The notes: a model not told the origin generated them from the sequence alone. A DNA stretch of 64,000 nt from Zobellia amurskyensis (GCF_009725985.1 NZ_RCNR01000022.1:1-64000), one strand, 5' to 3'. Shown: positions 8,946 through 19,095, counted from the first letter of the stretch. A program made the numbers and translations.

Positions 8946-10406
8946 TTATTCCTTTACCCAGTTGTTGGCAAAATCGCAGTCTTTATTGTCTTCGTTCACG
9001 CTGATATAAGTATCTTCTATATGCTTATCCATCCATTTTTTGATAGCATTATACTGCTTCTCAGTCTTGGCCAATTGTTGGATTTTTATATAATCCTTAG
9101 AAAAATCGGCTACATGCTCATCATAACGGTTGGTAACCTTTAGGATTTTATATTTAGGACCGCCACCTCTTGGGTCTTCTTCCAATAAGGGATAGGATAT
9201 TTCATCATCTTTAAGATTACGCACTTGGTTGTAAAGTGTTGGATCCATTTTTGTCAACTCAAACCGAGAGTCAAAATTGGTAGGATTTCTTAAAAGACCA
9301 CCGTCAAACTTTGTTTCTTTTTCGTCTGAAAAATTAAGGGCCGCCTGAGCAAAAGTATATTTACCTTCCATAATATGCTTACGAATGGTATCCAGCTCTT
9401 TCTTTACTTCATCCAAAGCGGTTTGAGAAATTTTTGGCTGCATCAAAATATGACGTAAATCCAATTCTTGACCTCTAATTTTTTCGATAAAAATAATATG
9501 ATACCCAAACTGTGTTTCAAAAGGCTCTGAAACTTCACCTTCCGCTAAACTAAAAGCTACATCCTTAAAAGTCTTATCAAACCCAGTGTCTTTGGTAATA
9601 CTATAAAAACCACCTTTTGATTTTGACCCTGGATCTTGTGAATACAAAATAGCCTTTACACTAAAGCTTGCATCATTATCCTCAACATCTGCCTTAATAC
9701 CGTTTAATTTATCCAAAACTTCCTGAACTTCTTTTTCTGTAGGTTTCGGAGATTTTACGATTTGAGCTATTTCCATTTCCGCACCAAAAACAGGACGTTC
9801 GTCTTCAGGTATTTTATTGAAGAATTGACGAACTTCTTCTGGTGTAATCTCAATTTTCTCAACAATACTGGACTGCATTTTCTCAGAAAGCATTCTCAGT
9901 TTGTTAATTTTATTAATGTCCTCACGTAAACTAGCCTCATCTTCTTTTTTGTAGAACTTCAACAGTTTTTCCATAGAACCGGTCTGTTGTACAAAAGATT
10001 GAATCTGACGATCCGTAGTTGCCGCAATTTCATCATCTGAAACCAAAAGACTATCCTGCACGGCCTGGTGGGCATACAAACGGTCTTCCATCAACTTACC
10101 CAAAAGTCCGCAACGTGTAACATCAGCAGTTGAAACTCCTTGGCTTTTTAAATCGATTAACGTTTTTTCAATATCCGATTCCAAAATAACATAATCACCC
10201 ACAACGGCAGAAATACCGTCTAGCTTAATTTTCTTGAAATTTACAGCCGGTTTGGTTGAATCTTTTTCTACACTGGCTTCGGCTTCTAGCAAAAGCACAT
10301 CAGATTCTTCTTGGTTCTCGGTAACTTCTTCGTTTTCTTGAGCAAATGTGCTTCCTGTAATCAAAAGGCACCCTATAATGGCGACAAACTTATTCACCTT
10401 GCTCAT
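8946..10406 (-). CDS. SurA-like periplasmic peptidyl-prolyl isomerase
   Basis: I choose the internal ATG at 10406, which gives 486 residues beginning with a signal peptide (MSKVNKFVAIIGCLLITGS, then TFAQ). The longer frame adds 11 residues that overlap the upstream gene and would hide the signal. The mature protein has an acidic linker, a SurA N-terminal chaperone region (about 65-220) and two parvulin-like domains (about 220-330, with GYHIIFIEKIRGQ, and about 330-440, beginning LDLRHILMQP). Such proteins escort outer-membrane proteins through the periplasm. The start overlaps the end of the upstream lipoprotein gene by 17 bases, so the two are co-expressed. Confidence 0.9.
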   Translation of the reverse strand: MSKVNKFVAIIGCLLITGSTFAQENEEVTENQEESDVLLLEAEASVEKDSTKPAVNFKKIKLDGISAVVGDYVILESDIEKTLIDLKSQGVSTADVTRCGLLGKLMEDRLYAHQAVQDSLLVSDDEIAATTDRQIQSFVQQTGSMEKLLKFYKKEDEASLREDINKINKLRMLSEKMQSSIVEKIEITPEEVRQFFNKIPEDERPVFGAEMEIAQIVKSPKPTEKEVQEVLDKLNGIKADVEDNDASFSVKAILYSQDPGSKSKGGFYSITKDTGFDKTFKDVAFSLAEGEVSEPFETQFGYHIIFIEKIRGQELDLRHILMQPKISQTALDEVKKELDTIRKHIMEGKYTFAQAALNFSDEKETKFDGGLLRNPTNFDSRFELTKMDPTLYNQVRNLKDDEISYPLLEEDPRGGGPKYKILKVTNRYDEHVADFSKDYIKIQQLAKTEKQYNAIKKWMDKHIEDTYISVNEDNKDCDFANNWVKE

Positions 10407-11280
10407 AAACTTCAAATTCTTTTTCTTTAATAGCCTCATCTATAATTTCTGTTTCCAGTTTTCGTAAATAATCGAGTTTTCTTCTACTCAACAAAACCTG
10501 CTTGATGGTAGGTTCAATAAAAGACAGTGGGGCGACGTCATTAACATCAAGTACGTCCATAACCTTTGCCAAATATACCCCGTTTGCATCCTCTAACTCA
10601 AAAAATTGTGATTTTTTTAGGTGTTTATCGGCATTTTCAAAAGTCAACGGAGGTATTTCTTCTATAATTCTAGTAGCACTTACCCATATAGAATCATTGA
10701 AGTTTAATTTCTTGAACTGTACGCCAATAGAATCCAAATAGGTTATATCATTTTTTTTAAAACGCTTTAGCTTACTAATTACATCATCTTTATTCAAAAA
10801 TTGTGTGGGCAACTCAACAAACCTGAGTTTTACAATCTTTTCCTTAAGCTTAAAGTTTTCTTTCTCTCGTTCATAGAAACCGTTCAACTGGGAGCTACTA
10901 ATTACCGTATCTCCGCCCTGTTGCACCAAAGCCTCCTTATAGGCCCTTGTATATAGGTCTGTACGATAATCTGCTACCAGAACATCATATTCCGCTAATT
11001 TTTCTTCGGGAAGGTTTATTTTGGCCTTATCCAATAATAATTGTTTAGACGCCCAATTATTGATATAATTTGTTACAAAAGAAGCACTATCTTCCTTAGA
11101 AATACCCTTGGCCAGTAGTTTGGCTACATCATCACGATATAAATAGTTCTCACCGACCCGAGCCAAAAAAACAGGTTCATCCTTGGTCAAAAAAGAACCG
11201 CAGCCAGCAAAAAGGGTTACGAAGGCCATAACGGTCAAGCAACGAACCAGATAGCGCAATGATGTTATTTTTAAATTCAT
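10390..11280 (-). CDS. SurA-N/PpiC-like periplasmic lipoprotein
   Basis: This 296-residue protein has a lipoprotein signal ending in LFAGC and a helical SurA-like N-terminal region (FLARVGENYLYRDDVAKLL and onward). Its C-terminal half is only distantly parvulin-like; I do not see the usual PPIase core motifs, so isomerase activity is doubtful. It overlaps the following SurA-like gene by 17 bases. The pair plus moxR forms a three-gene minus-strand run whose promoter should lie in the 262-base divergent gap at 11281-11542. A role as an outer-membrane assembly chaperone is inferred from family and neighbour. Confidence 0.78.
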   Translation of the reverse strand: MNLKITSLRYLVRCLTVMAFVTLFAGCGSFLTKDEPVFLARVGENYLYRDDVAKLLAKGISKEDSASFVTNYINNWASKQLLLDKAKINLPEEKLAEYDVLVADYRTDLYTRAYKEALVQQGGDTVISSSQLNGFYEREKENFKLKEKIVKLRFVELPTQFLNKDDVISKLKRFKKNDITYLDSIGVQFKKLNFNDSIWVSATRIIEEIPPLTFENADKHLKKSQFFELEDANGVYLAKVMDVLDVNDVAPLSFIEPTIKQVLLSRRKLDYLRKLETEIIDEAIKEKEFEVYEQGE

Positions 11281-11444
11281 GGAGCAAAAATAACAAATCC
11301 GTTACGGTGGGCAATAGCACTTCTAGGTCTTAACAGACTTTTTAGTCACACACGTAATCTGTTACCTACACATTTCATCTTGTTTTGTAAAATTGCTTTC
11401 TTAGAAGTCTTATTTTAATTGAAACGATACTACTTTTACCCAAT

Positions 11445-11509
11445 AACTATTTCAATTACATTAAGAACTTGGTTTAGAATTACCTCTTAAACCGTAAATT
11501 GAAATAGTT
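11445..11509. promoter_or_regulatory. nested inverted repeat in a divergent intergenic region
   Basis: Two 13-bp perfect inverted arms (AACTATTTCAATT at 11445-11457, AATTGAAATAGTT at 11497-11509) enclose a second inverted repeat GGTTTA/TAAACC (11471-11476, 11488-11493). The structure ends 33 bases before the start of the 81-residue gene at 11543 and lies upstream of the divergent lipoprotein gene. It could be a protein-binding operator or a folded 5' leader; no T tract follows, so it does not look like a terminator. The rest of 11281-11542 shows nothing recognisable. Confidence 0.4.
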
Positions 11510-11542
11510 TTATTAATTGATAAAACAAAGAACACCTATTGT

Positions 11543-11788
11543 ATGAGCAGAAAAATAAAACTGATATGGGATTTTAGAGGTCCCGCCGCACAAAAAACGG
11601 CAGAACATCATGTTATACATCTAAAAGAATTTATAACCCTAGAAAAAATAAATCTTAACATTACCGGCTCCCAAGATTTTAATGATATGCACAGTATAGC
11701 GTATATGGTGGTTGATGAAACCGAAATGATATCCGTAAGGGACGCACTAAAACCACATCGCGGCGAAGTGTATGTTGAACCAGCATAA
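11543..11788 (+). CDS. conserved-looking small protein, function unknown
   Basis: This 81-residue cytoplasmic protein has no signal or membrane segment. It begins MSRKIKLIWDFRGP, has two histidines (AEHHVIHL at about 20-27) and a short acidic C-terminus. Predicted strand-helix alternation suggests a small alpha/beta fold. I do not recognise a family. It starts 33 bases after a nested inverted repeat and is followed at 33 bases by a lipoprotein gene in the same direction. Normal codon use and a clean start support a real gene. Confidence 0.7.
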   Translation: MSRKIKLIWDFRGPAAQKTAEHHVIHLKEFITLEKINLNITGSQDFNDMHSIAYMVVDETEMISVRDALKPHRGEVYVEPA

Positions 11789-11821
11789 ACTTGGGCAACT
11801 CCTCTAGTATTGTAAAACCTA

Positions 11822-12973
11822 ATGAAACTCATGTTCAAAAAGTTTCCTTTTATAGTTCTAATTCTAATGTTTCTTTTTTCCTGCACTTCTAAAAAAGAGG
11901 AAAAAACAGGAGACCCTCTTATTGCTATATTAAATTCCGACACTCCAAAAATAAAAAGAGTGATGGATAATCTAAAAGAACATGAAATCCAGATACGGTA
12001 CACCCAAATTGACCGGCAAGGTGAAGATATTCATTTCACCGACTTTGATTTTCAGGTAGATTCAAGTAATTACTTCTACCCGGCCAGCACCGTGAAATTT
12101 CCAACAGCGGTGGTAGCTCTTGAAAAATTGAATCAATTAGACTCCCTTAACCTCAACACCCGTTTTTATATTGAAGGCGATTCTATTGAAACTACCTTTT
12201 CAGAAGTTATCTCACAAATATTCGCAGTAAGCGATAACGATGCTAATAATAGATTGGTTGAATTTTTAGGACAAGACACCATAAACGCCACTCTAAAAAG
12301 AAAAGGCGTGACTCCCGTTCGTATTTGGCAAAGACTGGGTAACCTAGACGACAATACAGCCACAAAACCTTTGATTGTTTATGAGAATGACAGCACCACT
12401 TATATGCTACCTTCAACAATCAACACCTTTCCCAAAGGATTAAAAATTAAACATATAAAGAAAGGCACAGGTTTTTATGAAGAGGATTCACTCATGGCCG
12501 AACCATTTAATTTTAGTCTGAAGAACTATTACCCTATTGAAGCCCAAGCCTCACTTTTAAAACGTATTATTTTCCCTGAAAAATTTGAAGAGAAAGAACG
12601 TTTTAATCTGAGCAAGGAACAGCATAATTTTTTATTAAAAGCAATGCGTACCGTACCAAGAAGTGCGGGTTACAACACAGCCGAATACTATGATGGGTAT
12701 TGTAAATTTTTCATCTATGGAGATACCAAGGACAACATTCCAGACCACATTGAAATCTATAACAAAGTGGGTTTCGCCTACGGCACATTAACCGACTGCG
12801 CCTACATCAAGGATGCGTCCAATAATGTTGAGTTTATGGTCACCGCGACATTATTGGTCAATGCAAACGGAGTTTTTAACGACAACACTTATGAATACGA
12901 TGCAATTGGAATTCCGTTTTTAGCCGAGCTTGGTAGGCAACTTTATAATTTTGAATTAAACCGAAAGCAGTAA
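11822..12973 (+). CDS. beta-lactamase class A-like serine hydrolase lipoprotein
   Basis: This 383-residue lipoprotein has its lipobox cysteine at C21 in FLFSC. The class A serine hydrolase fold is indicated by S89-T-V-K92 (SxxK nucleophile motif), S137-D-N139 (SDN motif) and a K-V-G near the C-terminus where KTG is expected (YNKVGFAYG). Inserts between these motifs make it longer than true class A beta-lactamases (about 290 residues). Proteins of this type in Bacteroidota are usually envelope peptidases or esterases of unknown substrate, so resistance activity should not be assumed. It may be co-transcribed with the 81-residue gene upstream. Confidence 0.85.
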   Translation: MKLMFKKFPFIVLILMFLFSCTSKKEEKTGDPLIAILNSDTPKIKRVMDNLKEHEIQIRYTQIDRQGEDIHFTDFDFQVDSSNYFYPASTVKFPTAVVALEKLNQLDSLNLNTRFYIEGDSIETTFSEVISQIFAVSDNDANNRLVEFLGQDTINATLKRKGVTPVRIWQRLGNLDDNTATKPLIVYENDSTTYMLPSTINTFPKGLKIKHIKKGTGFYEEDSLMAEPFNFSLKNYYPIEAQASLLKRIIFPEKFEEKERFNLSKEQHNFLLKAMRTVPRSAGYNTAEYYDGYCKFFIYGDTKDNIPDHIEIYNKVGFAYGTLTDCAYIKDASNNVEFMVTATLLVNANGVFNDNTYEYDAIGIPFLAELGRQLYNFELNRKQ

Positions 12974-13151
12974 CTCCCTACGTAGGTCCTAAAATATAAC
13001 ATCCGTTAGGCTACAACCATTTCTTAGTTCTAAATTATCAACTATATACGTTTATATCTTAAGTTTATATCAATAAATCATTTCATCTTTCGTTGTAGAG
13101 GTTAGTCCTGTGCTTTATATATTCTATGGGGCACCAAAAAGGAATTTCAAC

Positions 13152-15515
13152 ATGTCCAATCACCAAGACCGAATTGACCAGTTAAACCAGAAACTTGAAT
13201 TACTCCTAAGCAAGCAAGAGGGTTTTGCCAAGGAGCTAATGTCTCTTTACCAAGAAATTGAAGCCCTTAAAAAGCTTCGTCCTGACCAACTAGCCGTAGA
13301 ACAAACAATTCCCGAACCCGTTCCAGAAATCAACACGGTTACAGAACCTCTAGAACCAGAACAACATATAATTCAAGAAACGGCTGAACCCGTTACTGAA
13401 ACTCCGATAATTCAACCGGTAGCTTCTAATAAAATTAAACAACCAAAAGGTAAATCCAATCTTGAAAAATTCATTGGTGAAAACCTTATCAATAAAATTG
13501 GTATTGCTATAACCGTAATTGGTGTAGCCATTGGTGCTAAATATTCCATAGAAAACGAATTAATAAGTCCGCTTACCCGAATCATATTAGGGTATTTATC
13601 AGGGTTAGGTCTATTAGGATTTGGAATAAAACTAAAGTCTAAATATGAAAATTATAGTGCCGTACTTGTAAGTGGTGCCCTAGCTATTCTTTATTTCATA
13701 ACTTTTGCCGCTTACAGTTTCTACGGCTTGTTTCCTCAATTAATGGCATTTGCCTTAATGCTTGTTTTTACCATTTTTGGAGTTGTTGCAGCCCTAAACT
13801 ACAACAAACAGGTTATTGCACATATTGGACTTGTGGGCGCCTATGCCGTACCATTTTTATTAAGTAACAACTCTGGAAGTGTCGCCACACTGTTTGCCTA
13901 TATGGCTATTATTAATGTGGGTATTTTGGTCATTTCCCTAAAAAAATACTGGAAACCTCTTTTTTATTCCGCCTTTGTCTTTACTTATTTGATATACAGT
14001 TCGTGGATGATTTTCTCTTATAAGATAGCAGAACATTTTTCACTGGCATTTATATATCTCGCCGTATTCTTCGTCGTATTTTATGCTACTTTTTTAGCTT
14101 ATAAAGTAATTAAAAAAGAAAAGTTCCTAAAGAGTGACGTTGTATTACTGCTTTTAAATTCTTTCATTTTCTACGGTCTTGGGTATAGCCTTTTATCTAA
14201 CCATGAAACCGGCAAGGACCTACTTGGTGTTTTTACATTGGTGAACGCCTTTATCCACTTTCTAGTAAGTGCCGTACTGTTCAAGAAAAAACTGGCAGAC
14301 CGTAATCTCTTTCATTTAATTTCAGGACTCGTTCTAGTATTTATCACAATTGCCGTTCCTGTTCAGTTAGATGGTAATTGGGTTACTTTACTTTGGACAT
14401 TACAAGCGGCATTGTTATTCTATATCGGCAGAGCTAAGAGTGTTTCGTTTTATGAATACCTGTCCTACCCTCTTATGCTTTTGGCGCTTCTAAGTCTTAC
14501 TCAAGATTGGGGCACTGGCTATAGCAATTACTTTTCGGAAACGGAAATAACCCCAATTTTCAATAGCTACTTCTTAACCTCTGTATTATTTTTAGTTGCT
14601 TTTGGTTTCATCAACTGGATAAACCAAAAACACAGAGTTGCATCAGATGAAAAACCGGCTCCCAAGCTACCATTGGCCATGTCGTTTGTCATACCAATTA
14701 TCTTATTGTTCGTTTCCTATATGTCCTTTTTCTTAGAAATAGAACAATATTGGAATTCCATATTTTCGGCATCAGAAATAGACCTAAAACCAAATGAGGA
14801 GTATGGCCACAGCATATACAACTATGATTTAAAGGACTTTGGAAGTATCTGGCTTTTCATTTACTCCTTTTTATTCCTAACAATCCTTGCCTTTGCGAAC
14901 ATCAAAAAGATTAAAAATAGAATATTGGGCCTTAGCACTTTAGTTACCGGAGTAGCCGCTAGCCTGTTTTTTCTAACCGCAGGCTTATACATTTTAAGCG
15001 AACTGCGCGAAAGCTACATAGACCGTGCACTTTCCGAGTATTACGAAATTGGTGTAATGAACATTGCCCTACGCTATGTGTCATTTGCATTTTTCGGACT
15101 TTTATGGGTTGCCCTTATAAAACTATCCAAAAGTGCTTTTATGAAAATCAACCTAAAAATCCCAATTGAAATAGTAACCCATATTTCATTCCTATGGATT
15201 CTTAGTAGTGAATTGTTAAATTGGATGGACCTTGCCGGCTCTGACCAATCTTACAAATTGGGTCTTAGTATACTTTGGGGTATTTACGCACTGTTCCTCA
15301 TAATTTTGGGTATTTATAAACAGCGAAAATATCTCCGTATTGGCGCCATCGCCCTATTTGGCGTTACGCTGGCCAAACTATTTTTCTATGATATAGCATC
15401 TTTAAATACCATTGCTAAAACCATAGTTTTTGTTTCGCTAGGTGTGCTCTTACTTATTATCTCATTTCTCTACAATAAATACAAAAATGTTATTTCTGAT
15501 GAACCTGAAAAATAA
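13152..15515 (+). CDS. DUF2339 polytopic membrane protein
   Basis: I choose the ATG at 13152 (MSNHQDRIDQLNQKLELLLS), giving 787 residues. The ATG at 13110 adds 14 residues not typical of the family. Residues 1-40 form a short coiled coil, followed by a Pro/Glu-rich linker (about 50-95), then the DUF2339 core with roughly 20 or more hydrophobic segments from about residue 115 to the end. The segment NLINKIGIAITVIGVAIGAKY is typical of the family start. The function of DUF2339 proteins is not established. The gene overlaps the following DUF3999 gene by 17 bases, and the two families commonly occur as neighbours, which suggests a shared envelope role. Confidence 0.88.
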   Translation: MSNHQDRIDQLNQKLELLLSKQEGFAKELMSLYQEIEALKKLRPDQLAVEQTIPEPVPEINTVTEPLEPEQHIIQETAEPVTETPIIQPVASNKIKQPKGKSNLEKFIGENLINKIGIAITVIGVAIGAKYSIENELISPLTRIILGYLSGLGLLGFGIKLKSKYENYSAVLVSGALAILYFITFAAYSFYGLFPQLMAFALMLVFTIFGVVAALNYNKQVIAHIGLVGAYAVPFLLSNNSGSVATLFAYMAIINVGILVISLKKYWKPLFYSAFVFTYLIYSSWMIFSYKIAEHFSLAFIYLAVFFVVFYATFLAYKVIKKEKFLKSDVVLLLLNSFIFYGLGYSLLSNHETGKDLLGVFTLVNAFIHFLVSAVLFKKKLADRNLFHLISGLVLVFITIAVPVQLDGNWVTLLWTLQAALLFYIGRAKSVSFYEYLSYPLMLLALLSLTQDWGTGYSNYFSETEITPIFNSYFLTSVLFLVAFGFINWINQKHRVASDEKPAPKLPLAMSFVIPIILLFVSYMSFFLEIEQYWNSIFSASEIDLKPNEEYGHSIYNYDLKDFGSIWLFIYSFLFLTILAFANIKKIKNRILGLSTLVTGVAASLFFLTAGLYILSELRESYIDRALSEYYEIGVMNIALRYVSFAFFGLLWVALIKLSKSAFMKINLKIPIEIVTHISFLWILSSELLNWMDLAGSDQSYKLGLSILWGIYALFLIILGIYKQRKYLRIGAIALFGVTLAKLFFYDIASLNTIAKTIVFVSLGVLLLIISFLYNKYKNVISDEPEK

Positions 15516-16722
15516 ACTTCTTTTTTTCTTTGGACTGTGGTCTTGTACTATGGCTTTTGGCCAACTTTCCACATATGATTACAAACAGGAATTAAAAGGA
15601 ATTTCAGAGCAATGGCACACCATTACTTTGCCTAACCAGACATTTCAAAATTCTAATGACAACCTTTCGGATATACGTATATATGGTGTTACCGCTACTG
15701 ACACCATTGAATCTCCCTATATTTTACAGGTAAGCTCCGAAAAAAACAGTAAAAAGGAAATTGCATTTAAACTTCTTAACACCACTTCCAACAAAGATGG
15801 TTATTACTTTACCTATGAAGTTGCGACCATAGAAGCTATTAACAAAATAGATTTAAATTTCAATGAAACTAATTTTAACTGGCACATTGTTTTAGAGGGA
15901 AGCCAAACACAAAACGACTGGTTTAAAATACTGGATGATTATCGTATTTTATCCGTTCAAAACAACCAAACCAATTACACGTACAGTACCTTAACCTTTC
16001 CGGAATCCAAGTATAAATATTACCGATTATTAGTTAAGAGCGAAGCAAAACCTGAACTAAAACAAGCCGTAATAAGTCTAGACGGCTCCGTAAACGCTTC
16101 ATATAATACTTACCCCATTACCTTTATGAACATTGCTCAGAAAGGTAAAAAAACTATTCTAGATATTGATTTAAACCAAAGGATGCCTATTAGTTTTTTG
16201 AAACTAAAAGTAGCGGACGAGGTTGACTATTACCGGTCAGTGAAGCTTCAGTATATCTCAGACAGCATCCAAACCGAAAAAGGCCTAAAGTACACCTACA
16301 GAAACCTTTATAACGGTACGGTATCATCTATAGACACAACAGGTTTTAAATTTACCAGTACTTTAGCACAAAAGCTAAGAATCATTATTCAAAATAATGA
16401 TAATCAAGCCTTACAAATAGAATCCGCAGTAGCAAAAGGCTACACGCACAAGCTATTGGCCCGCTTCAACAATGAAGCTGATTACTACATGGTTTACGGT
16501 AACAAAAATGCAAGCAAACCTACCTATGACATTCAGCAAATAACATCTAGTATTCCAGAAAACGCACCTGCACTAACCTTGGGGGACATTCAAGAAATTT
16601 CAAAGCCAAAACCAGCTTTAAAAAGACCACTTTTTGAAAATAAATTATGGCTTTGGTTGGTAATGGGTGCAGTAATTTTAGTTCTGGGGTGGTTTACTTT
16701 ACGAATGATGGCCAAGCGCTAA
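15499..16722 (+). CDS. DUF3999-like exported membrane-anchored protein
   Basis: I take the ATG at 15499 as start (MNLKNKLLFFFGLWSCTMAF), because it begins directly with a signal peptide; upstream in-frame ATGs add hydrophilic residues. The protein is about 407 residues. The body is rich in beta strands (periplasmic, discoidin/DUF3999-like), and a single C-terminal membrane helix (LWLWLVMGAVILVLGWFTL) is followed by a short basic tail. It overlaps the DUF2339 gene by 17 bases, which predicts a functional pair. No catalytic motif is visible. Confidence 0.82.
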   Translation: MNLKNKLLFFFGLWSCTMAFGQLSTYDYKQELKGISEQWHTITLPNQTFQNSNDNLSDIRIYGVTATDTIESPYILQVSSEKNSKKEIAFKLLNTTSNKDGYYFTYEVATIEAINKIDLNFNETNFNWHIVLEGSQTQNDWFKILDDYRILSVQNNQTNYTYSTLTFPESKYKYYRLLVKSEAKPELKQAVISLDGSVNASYNTYPITFMNIAQKGKKTILDIDLNQRMPISFLKLKVADEVDYYRSVKLQYISDSIQTEKGLKYTYRNLYNGTVSSIDTTGFKFTSTLAQKLRIIIQNNDNQALQIESAVAKGYTHKLLARFNNEADYYMVYGNKNASKPTYDIQQITSSIPENAPALTLGDIQEISKPKPALKRPLFENKLWLWLVMGAVILVLGWFTLRMMAKR

Positions 16723-16812
16723 GCTGATTTTACCAATACTTCATCCTAAAAAATTTCTTGCTAGCATACCATTCTAGAATCCTGTAAATTTGTATTTCTA
16801 AAATACAGAAGC

Positions 16813-17544
16813 GTGCAAGAACCCAAACAGACCCGAATTAATAAATACCTAAGCGAAGTTGGTTATTGCTCTCGTCGCGCTGCCGATAAACTAATAGATC
16901 AAGGCAGGGTTACCATTAATGGAAAGGTGCCTGAAATGGGCACAAAAATTACCGAAGGAGACGAAGTTAAAGTAGATGGTAAATTAATTTCCGAACCACA
17001 GGAGAAACCGGTCTATATTGCATTCAACAAACCTATTGGCATTGTTTGTACTACTGACACCCGAGTTGAAAAGGATAATATTATTGATTACATCAACTAT
17101 CCAAAACGCATTTTTCCTATTGGCAGACTGGACAAACCTAGTGAAGGCCTTATCTTCTTAACCAATGATGGAGATATCGTCAACAAAATTCTACGCGCCC
17201 GTAACCATCACGAAAAAGAATATTTAGTAACCGTTGATAGGGCTATTACACCAGATTTTTTAGAACGTATGCAAGAAGGGGTTCCTATTCTTGATACGGT
17301 AACCCGTAAATGCAAGGTTGAACAAATTGGGAAATATGAGTTCAAAATTATACTAACACAAGGCCTGAACAGACAAATTAGGCGTATGTGCGAGTTCCTA
17401 GACTACAACGTACAGCGACTAAAGCGTATTCGTATAATGAACGTTAAATTAGATATTCCCGTTGGTAAATGGCGAGACCTGACCGAAACGGAGCTGGAAC
17501 AAATAAACAAACTAGTATCATCTTCGTCAAAAACGCACTCCTAA
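16813..17544 (+). CDS. rluF: 23S rRNA pseudouridine synthase (RluF type)
   Basis: This 243-residue protein has an N-terminal S4 RNA-binding domain (about 8-60, [20 protein letters not shown]) and an RsuA/RluB/E/F catalytic domain with the Asp nucleophile D107 in [10 protein letters not shown]. The spacing and the [11 protein letters not shown] and [14 protein letters not shown] segments are those of RluF, which modifies U2604 of 23S rRNA in E. coli. GTG at 16813 is the start; it sits immediately before the S4 domain. Specificity for this position is by family resemblance. Confidence 0.88.
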   Translation: MQEPKQTRINKYLSEVGYCSRRAADKLIDQGRVTINGKVPEMGTKITEGDEVKVDGKLISEPQEKPVYIAFNKPIGIVCTTDTRVEKDNIIDYINYPKRIFPIGRLDKPSEGLIFLTNDGDIVNKILRARNHHEKEYLVTVDRAITPDFLERMQEGVPILDTVTRKCKVEQIGKYEFKIILTQGLNRQIRRMCEFLDYNVQRLKRIRIMNVKLDIPVGKWRDLTETELEQINKLVSSSSKTHS

Positions 17545-17741
17545 AATTAGTTTTGCACTGACTAAAATTATCTTTTTTTTGCAAATAGGTGTAACGCTCT
17601 AATGTGTAAACAATCATTTTTTCCATGATATTAGAGGTCGGCACGCCCCAATAATATAAGTGGATTTTGACACCTGTATTCAACTAAAAATCACTAACTT
17701 AGAGAGAGCATCAAAAAAATAGGTACTTAAAGCAGAACGTC

Positions 17742-19073
17742 ATGATACGAAAACAGAAAAAGAACACCCAGAACTTCATGGTCACGGCATTTTTTCTTGT
17801 GCTATTGGTCATGGTAACAGGTACTCAAAATGCCTCGGCATTTTTTCAAGACAATACACAGGAAGAAATAGAATTCAACCTATACAAAGGTGAAGTTCTA
17901 GATTCGAAAACAAAAAAACCTTTGGTATTTGCCTCACTGGCCGTTGAAGAATCCAATATCAGTACCATAACCAATACGGAAGGTGAATTCTCTTTAAAGA
18001 TTCCAAAAGATGTTTCCGATGCGAATATTCTGGTATCTTTTTTAGGATACAGCACAAAAACCATCTCGTTGGCCCAGCTTAGCAAAGAGAAGAACAAAAT
18101 TATGATGGATATATCCATCACCGAACTTCCTGGCGTAAACATTCAAGTTCCAAAAGATGCCGAATTACTTGTTCGCGAAGTACTCAAAAAGAAAGGGGAA
18201 AACTACTTTGACGACCCTACGCTTATGACCGCATTCTATAGGGAAACAATTAAAAAACGCCGAAAAAACGTTTCACTCTCGGAAGCGGTGGTCAACATTT
18301 ATAAAACGCCGTACACCTCACTTAAAAAAGACGGGGTTAAGCTGTACAAGGCAAGAAAGAGTACGGACTATGATAAGCTAGACACTATTGCTCTGAAGTT
18401 GCAGGGAGGACCTTTTAACGCACTCTTTGTAGATATCATGAAGTATCCGGAATACATATTCTCGCAAGAAACCCTAGACCATTATGTATTTAAATTTGAC
18501 CACTCGACCCATGTAAATGATAAGTTAATATATGTGGTAAGTTTTGAGCAAAACTCACAAGTTATAGACCCTTTATACAAAGGCAAGCTTTATATAGATG
18601 CCGAGAATAAAATCCTCACCAGCGCTATTTACAGCTTAAATATTACAGATAGAGATTTAGCGGCAAGACTATTCGTTAGAAGAAAACCAAGAAACGCACA
18701 GGTATGGCCTACCGATGTGGCCTATAGAGTAGATTATCGTGAAAAAAACGGTAAGTGGTATTATAGTTATAGTAACGTTCTACTGGAATTCAAAATTAAT
18801 TGGGACAAACGCCTTTTCAACTCGGTTTACAGCATGACATGTGAAATGGCCATTACTGATTGGAAAAAGAATCTAGATACTGAGTTCCCAAAAGCAAAGG
18901 ATAGAATTAAAACCTCGATTATTTTAAGCGATGAGGCCATTGGTTTTGCCGACCCGGATTTTTGGGGACAATACAACATTATTGAACCAGAGAAGTCCAT
19001 TGAGTCCGCAATAAAAAAAATTCAGCGCCAATTACGAAAAGCTAATTCCGATGGAGGAACCTCAATTCCCTAG
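17742..19073 (+). CDS. exported protein with CarboxypepD_reg-like domain
   Basis: This 443-residue protein has a membrane/signal segment at about 12-34 ending near NASAF. It is followed by a CarboxypepD_reg-like beta sandwich (about 48-125, VLDSKTKKPLVFASL through FLGYSTKTISL), the domain also found at the N-terminus of TonB-dependent receptors in this phylum. The remaining 300 residues are a mixed alpha/beta region without a motif I recognise. It lacks a TonB-dependent barrel. It is likely periplasmic or outer-membrane associated. A terminator follows; the 197-base gap upstream suggests its own promoter. Confidence 0.75.
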   Translation: MIRKQKKNTQNFMVTAFFLVLLVMVTGTQNASAFFQDNTQEEIEFNLYKGEVLDSKTKKPLVFASLAVEESNISTITNTEGEFSLKIPKDVSDANILVSFLGYSTKTISLAQLSKEKNKIMMDISITELPGVNIQVPKDAELLVREVLKKKGENYFDDPTLMTAFYRETIKKRRKNVSLSEAVVNIYKTPYTSLKKDGVKLYKARKSTDYDKLDTIALKLQGGPFNALFVDIMKYPEYIFSQETLDHYVFKFDHSTHVNDKLIYVVSFEQNSQVIDPLYKGKLYIDAENKILTSAIYSLNITDRDLAARLFVRRKPRNAQVWPTDVAYRVDYREKNGKWYYSYSNVLLEFKINWDKRLFNSVYSMTCEMAITDWKKNLDTEFPKAKDRIKTSIILSDEAIGFADPDFWGQYNIIEPEKSIESAIKKIQRQLRKANSDGGTSIP

Positions 19074-19095
19074 GATTAACATAAATATTGTTTAC

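Noticed and set aside
11822-12973. antibiotic-resistance beta-lactamase
   Set aside because: The fold motifs are present, but the length, lipoprotein anchor and altered KTG region do not support calling a resistance enzyme.
13110-13151. longer N-terminus for the DUF2339 protein
   Set aside because: The extra 14 residues precede a typical family start at ATG 13152 and look like leader sequence.
17587-17674. far-spaced inverted pairs AGGTGT/ACACCT and CTCTAAT/ATTAGAG before the CarboxypepD_reg-like gene
   Set aside because: The arms are only 6-7 bp and far apart in an AT-rich gap, so chance pairing is likely.
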